From NCBI GenBank assembly GCA_023390775.1, contig JAEWCF010000068.1, positions 1 through 64,000 of the forward strand: a stretch of 64,000 nucleotides of DNA, given 5' to 3'. Shown piece by piece: positions 55,847 to 64,000 of the stretch (its first letter is position 1; the number at the start of each line of letters is the position of its first letter). Under the pieces are notes generated by a model. It was not told where the DNA came from and searched no databases. It saw only the letters and a program-made list of their open reading frames with translations. The DNA comes from Bacteroidota bacterium (GTDB taxonomy: Bacteria > Bacteroidota > Bacteroidia > Flavobacteriales > Flavobacteriaceae). Both the position numbers and the translations under genes were made by a program.

Positions 55847-58756
55847 ATGAGATATTTCGTTACCCTACTGCTGCTGCTGATTTTCCAGCACGCCTCGGCA
55901 CAATTTCGCGAGAGGCCTGACCTTGTTCGCCGCATGCCCGAAGCAAAATGGGTGGACAGCGTCTACAACTCACTGACTTTTGACGAACGCGTCGGGCAGC
56001 TCTTCATGATCGCGGCCTATTCAAACCGCGACAGCGTCCACACGAATTTTGTTGAGCGCATGATCAACAAATACAAGATCGGCGGGCTCATCTTTTTCCA
56101 GGGAGGCCCTGTCCGGCAGGCACAGCTGACCAACAAATACCAGGCACTGTCAAAAACGCCGATGTTTATCGGCATCGACGCCGAATGGGGACTGGCGATG
56201 CGGCTTGACTCGGTAGGAAGGTATCCGTGGAACATGACCCTCGGGGCAATACAGGACCTGAAGATGATCGAACGCGTCGGTGTCGAATACGGCAAACAGA
56301 GCAAGCGAATGGGCGTTCACTTCAACTTTGCGCCGGTGCTGGACATCAACACCAATCCGCGCAATCCCATCATCGGCAACCGCTCGTTCGGCGAGGACAA
56401 GGAAAACGTGACCAAACGGGCACTCGCGCTCATGAAAGGCATCCAGAGCCAGGGTGTTTTTGCCACGGGCAAGCATTTTCCCGGCCATGGCGACACCGAA
56501 ACCGATTCGCACCATACCCTGCCCAGCATCAATTTTACCAGGGAACGCATAAACGAAGTGGAATTTCATCCCTACCGAAAGCTGTTCGACAACGGCCTTG
56601 CATCGGTGATGGTGGCCCACCTCAATGTTCCAAGCCTCGAACCGAGGGAGAATTATCCATCGTCCATTTCGTACAATGTCGTCACGAATGTGCTCCAGGG
56701 CGAGCTCAAGTTCAACGGATTGATCTTTACCGATGCGCTAAACATGAAGGGGGCGAGCAATTTCAAGCAGCCGGGGGACATCGACCTCGAGGCCTTTCTG
56801 GCGGGCAACGATATCCTGTTGTTCGCCGAAAACGTTCCCGTAGCCCTTGAGAAAATCTGCATGGCCTACCAGGATTCGATCATTTCAGAGGCGAGGCTCG
56901 CGCATTCGGTGCGGAAGATTTTGCAGTACAAGTATCGCGCGGGCCTTGATATGTACGCGCCGATCAATCTGAAAAACCTCTACAACGACCTCAATACGCC
57001 CGAGACTCAGGCGCTGCAATACCAGCTGTATGAAAACGCGGTTACGGTAATCAAGAATGACGATGACAATATTCCCGTCCGCGACATTGCGTCCGAAAAG
57101 ATTGCGTACGTGAAGATTGGCGACGACCGGCACGGGCCTTTTCTCTCGACATTGCAAAAATACGCCGATGTGACCGAGATTGTCGAACCCAACCTCGATT
57201 CGCTCAAGGTCCGGCTCAAACCCTACAACCGGGTGATCGTGGGTTTCCATAAGGCCGACGGAGCCTGGAAGAATCACGATTTTAAGCCGGACGAACTGGC
57301 CCGCCTGGATACCATCACGAAGTACCACAACGTGACCCTGGATGTTTTTGCCAAGCCGTATTCGATGATCCAGATCAAGAATTACGCGCGGATCCGCTCC
57401 ATCGTGATCTCCTACCAGAACACCGATGTCTCGCAGGTGGTATCGGCACAGATGATTTTTGGCGCCGTCCATGCGCGGGGCAAGCTTCCCGTAACGGTCA
57501 ATCCCGTTTTTCCGGTGAACTTCGGGCTGGCTTCGGGCAAGATCAACCGCCTGGGCTTCACGGCTCCGGAAAATGTCGGGATGAGCAGCGCCAAGCTATC
57601 GCAGATCGACGTGCTTGCCAATAAAGCCATAGCGCAAAAGATGACGCCGGGCATCCAGGTGCTGGTCGCGCGCAGGGGAAAGGTCATTTACCAGAAATCG
57701 TTCGGGCACCATACCTATGAGAACGGGATCAAGGTGCAGAATACCGACATGTACGATGTGGCCTCGCTGACCAAGATCGTATCCACGTTGCCCAATGTCA
57801 TGCAGATGTACGATTCGGGCAAGATCAACCTGGAAACCACTTTGGGAGAGATGTTGCCGGTTTTCGCCGATTCGGATAAAAAGAACATCCACCTCAAGGA
57901 ACTGCTCTCGCATTACGCGCGGTTGCAGGCGTGGCTGCCGTTTTATCAGTCCACGCTGGACAGCGCCAAAATGCCTTCGCCGAAATATTACCGCCAGGCC
58001 GCCGAACCCGGTTTCACCATGCAGGTCTCCGAATGCCTTTACATCCGCGACGATTACCGGGACACGATCATGCACAAGATCGCGCACAGCAAGCTGCTCC
58101 CGAAAAAAGAGTACAAGTACAGCGATTTCACTTTCATCATCCTCAAGGAATACCTCGAAAAAGCAACCGGCCGAACGCTCGACAGCCTGAGCTATGACCG
58201 CTTTTACCGCACCATGGGCATGACCGCCACGCATTACAACCCTTTGCGCAAATTCGACATGAGCCAGATCCCGCCAACCGAAGACGACCGTTACTTCCGG
58301 CACGAGGTCATCCAGGGTTATGTCCACGATATGGCCGCGGCCATCCAGGGCGGCATCGGCGGGCACGCGGGCGTATTCTCGAACTCGATGGACGTCGCCA
58401 AGATCATGCAGATGTACCTTCAAAAGGGCAATTATGGCGGTGTGCAGTACTTTTCGCCTGAAACATTCGACACGTTCAACACGTGCTGGTTCTGCGCCCA
58501 GGGAAACAGGCGCGGGCTGGGGCTTGACAAGCCGCAACTGCCCAAACAGGCCGGGCCTACATGCAATTGCGTCTCGCCCGAGAGCTTCGGCCACACGGGC
58601 TTCACCGGAACGATGGCCTGGGCCGACCCCAAAACCGAGATCGTCTACGTCTTCCTCTCCAACCGGACCTTCCCGGGCGCCGAGGTCAACGCGCTTTCCA
58701 AGGCGAACATTCGCGAGGACATACAGAAGGCCATCCAGGAAGCGATCATCAAATAG
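55847..58756 (+). CDS. Fusion of GH3 beta-N-acetylhexosaminidase-like domain and serine hydrolase (beta-lactamase class C fold)
   Basis: 969 residues with signal peptide (MRYFVTLLLLLIFQHASAQ). The N-terminal part (about 30-590) is a GH3 domain: GKHFPGHGDTETDSHH (catalytic KH...HPGHGD region of NagZ-type enzymes) and nucleophile D296 in IFTDALNMKG, followed by the GH3 alpha/beta C-domain. The C-terminal part (about 590-969) is a class C beta-lactamase/DD-peptidase-like hydrolase: nucleophile S640 in VASLTK (S-x-x-K), Y-S-D in KYSDFTFI and HTGFTG near the end. It probably acts on peptidoglycan fragments in the periplasm, removing sugar and cleaving an ester or peptide bond. This two-domain architecture occurs in other Bacteroidetes. 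It lies 43 bases before bshA. Confidence 0.9.
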   Translation: MRYFVTLLLLLIFQHASAQFRERPDLVRRMPEAKWVDSVYNSLTFDERVGQLFMIAAYSNRDSVHTNFVERMINKYKIGGLIFFQGGPVRQAQLTNKYQALSKTPMFIGIDAEWGLAMRLDSVGRYPWNMTLGAIQDLKMIERVGVEYGKQSKRMGVHFNFAPVLDINTNPRNPIIGNRSFGEDKENVTKRALALMKGIQSQGVFATGKHFPGHGDTETDSHHTLPSINFTRERINEVEFHPYRKLFDNGLASVMVAHLNVPSLEPRENYPSSISYNVVTNVLQGELKFNGLIFTDALNMKGASNFKQPGDIDLEAFLAGNDILLFAENVPVALEKICMAYQDSIISEARLAHSVRKILQYKYRAGLDMYAPINLKNLYNDLNTPETQALQYQLYENAVTVIKNDDDNIPVRDIASEKIAYVKIGDDRHGPFLSTLQKYADVTEIVEPNLDSLKVRLKPYNRVIVGFHKADGAWKNHDFKPDELARLDTITKYHNVTLDVFAKPYSMIQIKNYARIRSIVISYQNTDVSQVVSAQMIFGAVHARGKLPVTVNPVFPVNFGLASGKINRLGFTAPENVGMSSAKLSQIDVLANKAIAQKMTPGIQVLVARRGKVIYQKSFGHHTYENGIKVQNTDMYDVASLTKIVSTLPNVMQMYDSGKINLETTLGEMLPVFADSDKKNIHLKELLSHYARLQAWLPFYQSTLDSAKMPSPKYYRQAAEPGFTMQVSECLYIRDDYRDTIMHKIAHSKLLPKKEYKYSDFTFIILKEYLEKATGRTLDSLSYDRFYRTMGMTATHYNPLRKFDMSQIPPTEDDRYFRHEVIQGYVHDMAAAIQGGIGGHAGVFSNSMDVAKIMQMYLQKGNYGGVQYFSPETFDTFNTCWFCAQGNRRGLGLDKPQLPKQAGPTCNCVSPESFGHTGFTGTMAWADPKTEIVYVFLSNRTFPGAEVNALSKANIREDIQKAIQEAIIK

Positions 58757-58799
58757 CACGGCACGCGCTTTTTCATTAAATTCGCAAAAATCCCCCGGA

Positions 58800-59933
58800 A
58801 TGAAAATCGCCATTGTTTGTTACCCTACTTTCGGAGGGAGCGGCGTTGTCGCCACCGAACTCGGACTCGAACTCGCCCGACGGGGCCACGAGATCCATTT
58901 CATCACCTACAGCCAACCCGTGCGCCTCGCGCTGCTCAATCCAAACGTCCATTACCACGAGGTCAACGTTCCCGAATACCCGCTGTTCCATTACCAACCG
59001 TATGAGCTTGCGCTTTCCAGCAAACTGGTCGATACGGTCAAGGCCTACGGAATCGAACTGCTTCACGTGCATTATGCCATTCCGCATGCCTACGCCGGAT
59101 ACATGGCCAAGCAGATGCTCGCCGACGAAGGCATTTTCATCCCGATGGTGACCACGCTCCACGGCACCGACATCACGCTGGTGGGCAACCATCCGTTTTA
59201 CAAGCCCGCGGTGAGTTTCAGCATCAACAAGTCGGATGTGGTGACATCGGTTTCGCAAAACCTTAAAGACGAAACCTACAAGCTGTTCAACATCAGCAAG
59301 GAAATCCACGTCATCCCAAATTTCATCGAGCTCGACAAAAACACCACCGACCCCAATATTCCGTGCCGGCGTTCCGTTATGGCAAAGGAGGATGAGCGCA
59401 TCATCACCCACATCAGCAACTTCAGGAAGGTCAAGCGGATTCCGGACGTGGTTCGGATTTTCGAGCGCATCAACCGCGAGATCCCGTCCAAGCTCATGAT
59501 GGTAGGCGACGGGCCCGAAAAGGAAAGGGCCGAACAAATGTGCCGCGAAATGGGGCTTTTGAACAAGGTGATTTTCTTTGGAAACAGCCACGAGATCGAT
59601 CGCATTTTGAGTTACAGCGACCTCTTCCTGCTGCCCTCGGAAACCGAGAGCTTCGGCCTGGCGGCCCTCGAGGCGATGGCCTGGGGCGTCCCGGTCATCT
59701 CGAGCAATTCGGGCGGTTTGCCGGAAGTCAATTTTGATGGCATCTCGGGTTACCTGAGCGACGTGGGCGATGTGGAATCGATGGCGCAAAACGGTATCCG
59801 CGTGCTTCGCGACGAGAGCGTGCTCAGGCAGTTCAAGGCAAACGCGTTCAATGTGGCCAAGCAATTCGACATCCGCAATATCCTCCCGCTTTATGAAGAT
59901 ATTTACCAAAACGCGTTAAGTAAGACGGTATGA
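58800..59933 (+). CDS. bshA: N-acetyl-alpha-D-glucosaminyl L-malate synthase BshA
   Basis: 377 residues, GT4 family, GT-B fold; joins UDP-GlcNAc to L-malate, the first step of bacillithiol synthesis. The start [22 protein letters not shown], the [33 protein letters not shown] and [19 protein letters not shown] segments are BshA signatures. I use ATG 58800, although the frame stays open upstream to 58320 through the GH3 gene in another frame. Its stop overlaps the PrcB-like gene by four bases (ATGA). bshB/bshC are not in the window. Confidence 0.93.
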   Translation: MKIAIVCYPTFGGSGVVATELGLELARRGHEIHFITYSQPVRLALLNPNVHYHEVNVPEYPLFHYQPYELALSSKLVDTVKAYGIELLHVHYAIPHAYAGYMAKQMLADEGIFIPMVTTLHGTDITLVGNHPFYKPAVSFSINKSDVVTSVSQNLKDETYKLFNISKEIHVIPNFIELDKNTTDPNIPCRRSVMAKEDERIITHISNFRKVKRIPDVVRIFERINREIPSKLMMVGDGPEKERAEQMCREMGLLNKVIFFGNSHEIDRILSYSDLFLLPSETESFGLAALEAMAWGVPVISSNSGGLPEVNFDGISGYLSDVGDVESMAQNGIRVLRDESVLRQFKANAFNVAKQFDIRNILPLYEDIYQNALSKTV

Positions 59934-60346
59934 AACGATTGAGCCTGTTGATTTTTGCGGTAATAGCCGCCTCATGCGGCGCCCCGAAGCCCGCCGCCGA
60001 CCGCCCTCTTATTGAGGTCCTCACCAGCGGGCAGGAGGGAGGCGCCACCATCAAATTCTTCGAGATCCTCACCGAGGAGAAGGAAATCGCGATGTTGCAG
60101 GGCGACGCTAGCCTGTCCAAAAAAATAACGGCCGATGATATCAAACGGTCCAATTTCGTGATCCTCAATCTTGGCGAGAAGCCAACCGCCGGATATTCGG
60201 TGGACGTGACGGCAAGCGAGACCCCTGAGAGCATTGTCCTCACCGTTAGGGAGAAGGCGCCCACAGGCCTTTCGGCCCAGGTAATCAGTTATCCCTACAC
60301 GGTCGTTCGCGTCAATTCAAAGAAAAAGATCGAGATAAGGGACTAG
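59930..60346 (+). CDS. Lipoprotein with PrcB C-terminal-like domain
   Basis: 138 residues. Lipoprotein signal [16 protein letters not shown] with the lipobox Cys at residue 16. The C-terminal half (FVILNLGEKPTAGYSVDV ... VISYPYTVVRVNSKKKIEI) matches the PrcB C-terminal domain, so named for the protease complex subunit PrcB of oral spirochetes. PrcB-type domains may inhibit or assist a protease, but no such protease is adjacent. It is translationally coupled to bshA by ATGA overlap. Confidence 0.8.
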   Translation: MKRLSLLIFAVIAASCGAPKPAADRPLIEVLTSGQEGGATIKFFEILTEEKEIAMLQGDASLSKKITADDIKRSNFVILNLGEKPTAGYSVDVTASETPESIVLTVREKAPTGLSAQVISYPYTVVRVNSKKKIEIRD

Positions 60347-60380
60347 GGTGTGCCGGCGGAAAGCCGCAATTTCTTTAGAT

Positions 60381-60462
60381 CAGCATCTCCTCCGCCGTCG
60401 CGCTGTCCGCTTTATCTTTTGCGCTGGCGCGGCAAAAGGATGCCCGCTCCCATCGCTCACAC
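60381..60462 (-). repeat. Structured intergenic repeat, copy B (reverse orientation)
   Basis: Read on the minus strand it contains AGCGATGGGAGC and, after a 30-base hairpin (ATCCTTTTGC against GCAAAAGAT), GACAGCGCG. These match the corresponding blocks of the element at 40557-40626 at 10 of 12 and 8 of 9 bases. The central hairpin differs in both sequence and size, as expected if pairing and not sequence is conserved. It lies in the 179-base gap between the lipoprotein and the outer membrane protein; no gene is seen there. Confidence 0.45.
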
Positions 60463-60496
60463 GGTTCTTAATTCAACATGGACTTGGTTGCCATGC

Positions 60497-60520
60497 AAAA
60501 AAAAACTGCCTTTCGGCAGC
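60497..60520 (-). terminator. Intrinsic terminator after the beta-barrel gene
   Basis: On the minus strand, a CTGCC / GGCAG stem (60519-60506) with a four-base loop is followed by nine T. It ends six bases beyond the stop codon. Confidence 0.85.
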
Positions 60521-60525
60521 CTTTG

Positions 60526-61026
60526 TTAGAATGTGAACCTGATTCCCAGCGCGATGTCCGGGCCCCAGTTGTCCTCGCGGAAGTCGTCCCCAAAATACAG
60601 TTCCGGCCTGAAGTCAAGCGAAAGCTGCAACGGGATGTCGAACACATATTCGATCCCGATATCACCCGCTACCAGCAGGAAAGTTCCGCCGTCATCGTCG
60701 GCATCGCCGGGAAAATCGTCATCGTCGAAATTATAGGTACCCAAACCACCTCCGACGCCGGCGTACCAGTTGAACCCGCCTTCAATGTTCCAGACCCATT
60801 GGTAAAGCCCCACGACCTTGATCGCATCGTAGTGCTTGCTGTCGCGCCATCCCAGGTCAAGCTCCAGCCTGTTGTTGTCCCCGAGCGCGCGTTGGTAGGA
60901 GATTTCCCCACCAAACCCGTCGTTATCGCCCAAGCGGAGCCCGAGTGCATTCTTGCGGATCTCCTGCGCCTGTGCGCCAAAAGCCAATCCAATAAGCGCC
61001 ATGGCAGTAAAAAGAATCTTTTTCAT
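60526..61026 (-). CDS. Small outer membrane beta-barrel protein
   Basis: 166 residues with signal peptide (MKKILFTAMALIGLAFGAQAQ). Eight or so amphipathic strands (LGLRLGDNDGFGGEISYQ, RLELDLGW, HYDAIKVVGLYQWVW, FNWYAGVGGGLGTY, FLLVAGDIGIEYVF, LQLSLDFRPELYF, GPDIALGIRFTF) separated by acidic loops, and a C-terminal Phe, the signal for BAM insertion. Glycine and aromatic spacing are typical of OmpA/OmpW-size barrels. An acidic loop FDDDDFPGDADDDGG near residue 105 could bind cations. Single gene with its own terminator. Confidence 0.85.
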   Translation of the reverse strand: MKKILFTAMALIGLAFGAQAQEIRKNALGLRLGDNDGFGGEISYQRALGDNNRLELDLGWRDSKHYDAIKVVGLYQWVWNIEGGFNWYAGVGGGLGTYNFDDDDFPGDADDDGGTFLLVAGDIGIEYVFDIPLQLSLDFRPELYFGDDFREDNWGPDIALGIRFTF

Positions 61027-61141
61027 GGTTTCACGTGTTAGTTATCAGACAAAATTACCATTCGATACTTAGACAGGCGCCCGGTTTTGTTAAAATTTAA
61101 CAATTGCATCCTTACGTTCCCGCAGGCTTCGGGCAAACTTC

Positions 61142-61149
61142 TATCTTTG
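61142..61149 (+). promoter_or_regulatory. -7 element (TATCTTTG) for aroC
   Basis: TATCTTTG matches TAnnTTTG, 14 bases before the aroC ATG at 61164; no clear -33 TTG. Confidence 0.45.
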
Positions 61150-61163
61150 TTGAAAACGCAACG

Positions 61164-62228
61164 ATGGGGAACAGTTTTGGCCGGATTTTTAGGATCACGA
61201 CCTTTGGCGAGTCGCACGGTGAGGCCATCGGCGGAATCGTCGAAGGTTGCCCGGCGGGACTGGCCATCTCCCCGGACGATATCCAGCGCGACCTGGATCG
61301 GCGCAGGCCCGGGCAATCCGGGATCACTTCCCCGCGCAACGAATCAGACCACGTGGAACTTCACTCCGGCATATTCGAGGGCAAAACCACGGGCGCCCCG
61401 ATCGGTTTTAAGATCGCCAACCGCGACATCAGGAGCCGGGATTACGACCACCTGCGCAATGCGTACCGGCCCGGCCATGCCGATATGACCTATCAGCTCA
61501 AATACGGCCACCGGGACCACCGCGGCGGCGGAAGAAGTTCGGCTCGGGAAACGGCCTGCCGCATCGTGGGCGGAAGCATCGCGAAATTGGTCGTTCCGCA
61601 AATTGAGGCCTTCGCCTACGTTTCGGCGGTAGGGGAAATCAGCCTTGATCCCTCAAAACAAATCGATTACTCCTTGATCGACAGCAATCCCGTCCGTTGC
61701 CCCGATCCCGCAACAGCCTCCGAAATGGAAGAGCTGATCCACCAAACGCGCGACCGGGGCGATTCGGTGGGTGGTGTAGTGACATGCGTAATTAAAGGCG
61801 TTCCCGCCGGACTGGGTGAGCCCGTCTTTGATAAATTGCACGCACGGCTAGGTGCCGCGATGCTCTCCATCAATGCCGTGAAAGGTTTTGAGATAGGATC
61901 CGGATTTGAAGCCGCCAGGATGTTCGGGAGCGACCACAACGATCTGTTCAACGCGGACGGTTCGGCCATGACCAATCATGCGGGTGGCGTACTCGGGGGA
62001 ATCTCAAGCGGAATGGACATCGTCTTTCGGGTAGCCTATAAACCCGTGTCCACACTCATGCGAGACCAATCCTCGATCGATGCGCAGGGAAATCCGATCA
62101 TCCTGGAGGGAAAGGGTAGGCACGATCCCTGCGTTGTCCCGCGGGCGGTTCCCATCGTCGAAGCCATGGCCATGCTCACCATCGCCGATTTTTACCTGAT
62201 CAACAAAATTTACCAAAGCCAATCCTAA
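61164..62228 (+). CDS. aroC: Chorismate synthase
   Basis: 354 residues from ATG 61164; last step of the shikimate pathway, forming chorismate from EPSP with reduced flavin. Signatures: [18 protein letters not shown] (catalytic His at the end), [46 protein letters not shown], and the late GAR-type segment [19 protein letters not shown]. Start at 61164, not the upstream ATG at 61104, because the family begins M-x-N-S-F-G. The symporter gene follows with no gap. Confidence 0.96.
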   Translation: MGNSFGRIFRITTFGESHGEAIGGIVEGCPAGLAISPDDIQRDLDRRRPGQSGITSPRNESDHVELHSGIFEGKTTGAPIGFKIANRDIRSRDYDHLRNAYRPGHADMTYQLKYGHRDHRGGGRSSARETACRIVGGSIAKLVVPQIEAFAYVSAVGEISLDPSKQIDYSLIDSNPVRCPDPATASEMEELIHQTRDRGDSVGGVVTCVIKGVPAGLGEPVFDKLHARLGAAMLSINAVKGFEIGSGFEAARMFGSDHNDLFNADGSAMTNHAGGVLGGISSGMDIVFRVAYKPVSTLMRDQSSIDAQGNPIILEGKGRHDPCVVPRAVPIVEAMAMLTIADFYLINKIYQSQS

Positions 62229-63497
62229 ATGGAACAACCAAAAAAATTCCTGCTCTATAACCTGACCTTTCAAATCATCCTGGCCATGCTTCTGGGCGCG
62301 GTCCTGGGCATTTACATCCACAATAATATTTCGCCCGAGGGCGCAAAGGAGTTCAGCGGGTACATCAAGATGCTGGCGACCATATTCATCAGGCTGGTGC
62401 AGATGATCATCTCGCCCCTTGTATTTACCACCCTTGTCGTGGGAATCGCGAAACTCGGAGACATCAAGGCGGTTGGCAGGATCGGGGGAAAGGCGCTCGC
62501 CTGGTTTTTCACCGCATCGTTTGTTTCGCTTTTGATCGGGCTGTTTTTTGTCAATCTTTTGGAACCCGGTGTCGGGCTGAACCTGTCCGATGTGGATGTG
62601 GCTTCGGCTTCCGAGGTTACCGAAAAAACCCAGCATTTCTCGGCACAGAATTTCATCGAACACATCATTCCAAAGAGCGTCGTCGAGGCGATGGCCACCA
62701 ATGAAATCCTGCAGATCGTGATCTTTTCGATATTCTTCGGGCTGGCGGCGGCCTCCATCGGCGATTTTGCAAAACCCGTTGTCCACGCGCTGGACAAGAC
62801 CTCGCACGTCATCCTCAAGATGGTCAACTATGTGATGGCCTTTGCGCCGCTGGGCGTTTTTGGGGCGATTGCCGCGGTCTTCGCCGTCCGGGACCTTGAT
62901 GACCTATTGCTGACCTATATCAAGTATTTCGGGTCGTTCATGGTGGGCATTACCTCGCTGTGGATCGTATTGTTGCTTGTCGGATATATGTTTCTTCGCG
63001 GCAGGATGACCACGCTGTTGAAACGTATCGTCAGCCCGCTGTTCATTGCGTTCGGAACCACGAGCAGCGAAGCCGTTTTCCCAAAATTGACCGAAGAACT
63101 TGAGCGCTTCGGCGTCCGGGACCGTATCGTTTCGTTCATGCTTCCTCTTGGCTACTCCTTCAATCTGGACGGCAGCATGATGTACATGACCTTCGCGAGC
63201 ATCTTCATTGCGCAGGCGTACGGCATCGATTTGAGCCTCGGCACCCAGATGACCATGCTCCTTGTCCTGATGCTCACCAGCAAGGGAATTGCAGGCGTTC
63301 CGAGGGCAAGCCTTGTCGTGGTTGCGGCCACTTGCGGGATGTTCAACATTCCGGTGGAAGGAATCGCCCTGATCCTGCCGATCGACCATTTCTGTGACAT
63401 GTTCCGCAGTGCGACGAATGTACTTGGAAATGCCCTTGCGACATCGGTCGTAGGGAAGTGGGAGGACAACCCCGATGCCGAAATTATAGAAACTTAG
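62229..63497 (+). CDS. Dicarboxylate/amino acid:cation symporter (DAACS)
   Basis: 422 residues, inner membrane. About eight transmembrane segments and two re-entrant loops, with the GltP/DctA motifs: ISPLVFTTLVVGIAKLGD (about 58-76), FGTTSSEAVFP (first hairpin), LDGSMMYM (sodium/substrate region), SKGIAGVPRASLVVVAA (second hairpin) and DHFCDMFRSATNVLGNALA (substrate Asp/Arg and Asn). Length matches GltP (about 420-440). It could carry glutamate, aspartate or C4-dicarboxylates. It overlaps the convergent DCC gene by 14 bases at the 3' ends. Confidence 0.94.
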   Translation: MEQPKKFLLYNLTFQIILAMLLGAVLGIYIHNNISPEGAKEFSGYIKMLATIFIRLVQMIISPLVFTTLVVGIAKLGDIKAVGRIGGKALAWFFTASFVSLLIGLFFVNLLEPGVGLNLSDVDVASASEVTEKTQHFSAQNFIEHIIPKSVVEAMATNEILQIVIFSIFFGLAAASIGDFAKPVVHALDKTSHVILKMVNYVMAFAPLGVFGAIAAVFAVRDLDDLLLTYIKYFGSFMVGITSLWIVLLLVGYMFLRGRMTTLLKRIVSPLFIAFGTTSSEAVFPKLTEELERFGVRDRIVSFMLPLGYSFNLDGSMMYMTFASIFIAQAYGIDLSLGTQMTMLLVLMLTSKGIAGVPRASLVVVAATCGMFNIPVEGIALILPIDHFCDMFRSATNVLGNALATSVVGKWEDNPDAEIIET

Positions 63498-63903
63498 CCC
63501 TCAGTTCCGGAGTGGGGATCATGCAGGCGTCTTTTTTCCCATACCATTTATAGCGGTTGCGTGCAACGTAATCGTAAATCGGGTCCCGAAGCGCCTTCGG
63601 CAAAATCTTGAATACGATGGCCAGCGCCGGAAGCCCGCCCAAATGACGGCCAATTTCAAGCGCCGCCGATGATTTGTGGTACCAGGCCACGCCGGGATCG
63701 TAAAGCACGATGCTGTCTAATTTTGTGGGATCGGCGCCAATGTGACGCACGATTTTCATCCCTAGGTCGGACTGCAACGGCAAAAATCTAAAAACGTCCT
63801 TTTTATCGCGCTTGATCACATATTGGACAAAGGAGTCGCAGAGGTTGCAGACCCCGTCAAACAAAACGATTTTCTTGCCTTGCGGCAGTTCATTGATTTC
63901 CAT
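63484..63903 (-). CDS. DCC family thiol-disulfide oxidoreductase (DUF393)
   Basis: 139 residues. The N-terminal LFDGVCNLCDSFVQYV is the D-x-x-C-x-x-C signature of the DCC family, thought to be a thioredoxin-fold redox protein. The FRFLPLQSDLG, SIVLYDPGVAWYHKSSAALEI and DPIYDYVARNRYKWYGK segments follow in the usual order. The predicted substrate is unknown. The 3' end overlaps the symporter by 14 bases; upstream it is two bases from the partial gene at the window edge, so it may be in that operon. Confidence 0.92.
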   Translation of the reverse strand: MEINELPQGKKIVLFDGVCNLCDSFVQYVIKRDKKDVFRFLPLQSDLGMKIVRHIGADPTKLDSIVLYDPGVAWYHKSSAALEIGRHLGGLPALAIVFKILPKALRDPIYDYVARNRYKWYGKKDACMIPTPELRAKFL

Positions 63904-63905
63904 GC

Positions 63906-64000
63906 TTACTTTTTTGCTTCAACGAGTTCGAGGTCGTCAAGGCTCACTTTTGACGTAAAGATACCGTAATTAACGGTCGCCTTGTTTTTTTCGATGGCGT
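63906..64000 (-). CDS. C-terminal end of a larger protein, probably MutS2-like
   Basis: Partial: only the last about 31 residues are in the window, ending IEKNKATVNYGIFTSKVSLDDL-type sequence and VEAKK, with stop TAA at 63908-63906. The IEKNKATVNYG then TSKVSLDDLE pattern is like the KOW/OB-like tail near the end of MutS2 (mismatch-repair-like DNA endonuclease/ribosome rescue ATPase) without a Smr domain. This rests on a short fragment and on memory of the family. It is two bases upstream of the DCC gene. Confidence 0.45.
   Translation of the reverse strand, partial: AIEKNKATVNYGIFTSKVSLDDLELVEAKK

Overview
The window reads as chromosomal DNA of a Flavobacteriaceae bacterium, probably Flavobacterium or a close relative, but visibly more GC-rich than most of that genus. 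The support is: a PorX-type regulator and a cargo protein with a type IX secretion (T9SS) C-terminal signal, the fused lpxC-fabZ gene, bacillithiol synthesis (BshA), a promoter style of TTG...TAnnTTTG, almost no Shine-Dalgarno sequences before genes, and the lpx-efp-sucD and porX-tsaE-ald gene orders. I see no insertion sequence, prophage, integrase, CRISPR array or rRNA. It is a core-genome region with one tRNA.

Layout. 63-5494 (mostly minus): DoxX protein, short M1 peptidase, two tandem paralogous secreted proteins of unknown role, and an acyl-CoA carboxylase beta subunit. 5654-13401: phosphate transport pair (DUF47-PiT), prfB with an intact programmed frameshift, threonine aldolase, YbaB, oligopeptidase B, and a cysteine/cystathionine synthase. 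13497-21392 (minus): one compact seven-gene operon with a receiver protein, a receiver-kinase, a 1179-residue hybrid kinase, another receiver, CheR, CheB and a membrane hydrolase. Its tail is flanked by long 7-bp tandem repeats. 21636-28286: a lipoprotein, small secreted proteins, a glycosyltransferase, porX-tsaE-ald, a DUF4258-like protein and tRNA-Val(GAC). 28287-30454: a histidine kinase with a plant-ETR1-like ethylene-binding domain, then two tiny disordered proteins.

30460-37893: HD hydrolase, lpxD, lpxC-fabZ, lpxA, efp, a second lpxD-like gene, an NTF2-like protein and sucD. This is lipid A synthesis combined with translation and TCA functions. 38401-41858: pfkA, gapA, a GlcNAc-kinase-like gene and mgsA (glycolysis and the methylglyoxal bypass). 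41977-48237: LRR/T9SS cargo, fabG, a VWA-like membrane protein, a META-domain protein and RidA. 48240-55843: lptD divergent from amidase-mlaD-HdrC/E-like-HdrB-like genes. 55847-64000: GH3-serine hydrolase fusion, bshA, a PrcB-like lipoprotein, a beta-barrel protein, aroC, a dicarboxylate symporter, a DCC protein and the C-terminus of a probable MutS2.

The items most worth a second look are: (1) the histidine kinase whose sensor matches all seven ethylene-binding residues of ETR1 at identical spacing; (2) the CheB-CheR-hybrid-kinase operon, which has no chemoreceptor in sight; (3) intergenic tandem arrays that share a strict 7-bp period but have different unit sequences at different loci; (4) a pair of dispersed, oppositely oriented structured repeats at about 40.6 and 60.4 kb; (5) the RF2 frameshift site with a perfect internal Shine-Dalgarno in a lineage that otherwise avoids Shine-Dalgarno sequences; and (6) three tiny, highly hydrophilic MEN/MEQ proteins. 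All family assignments come from reading motifs by eye; no database search was run.
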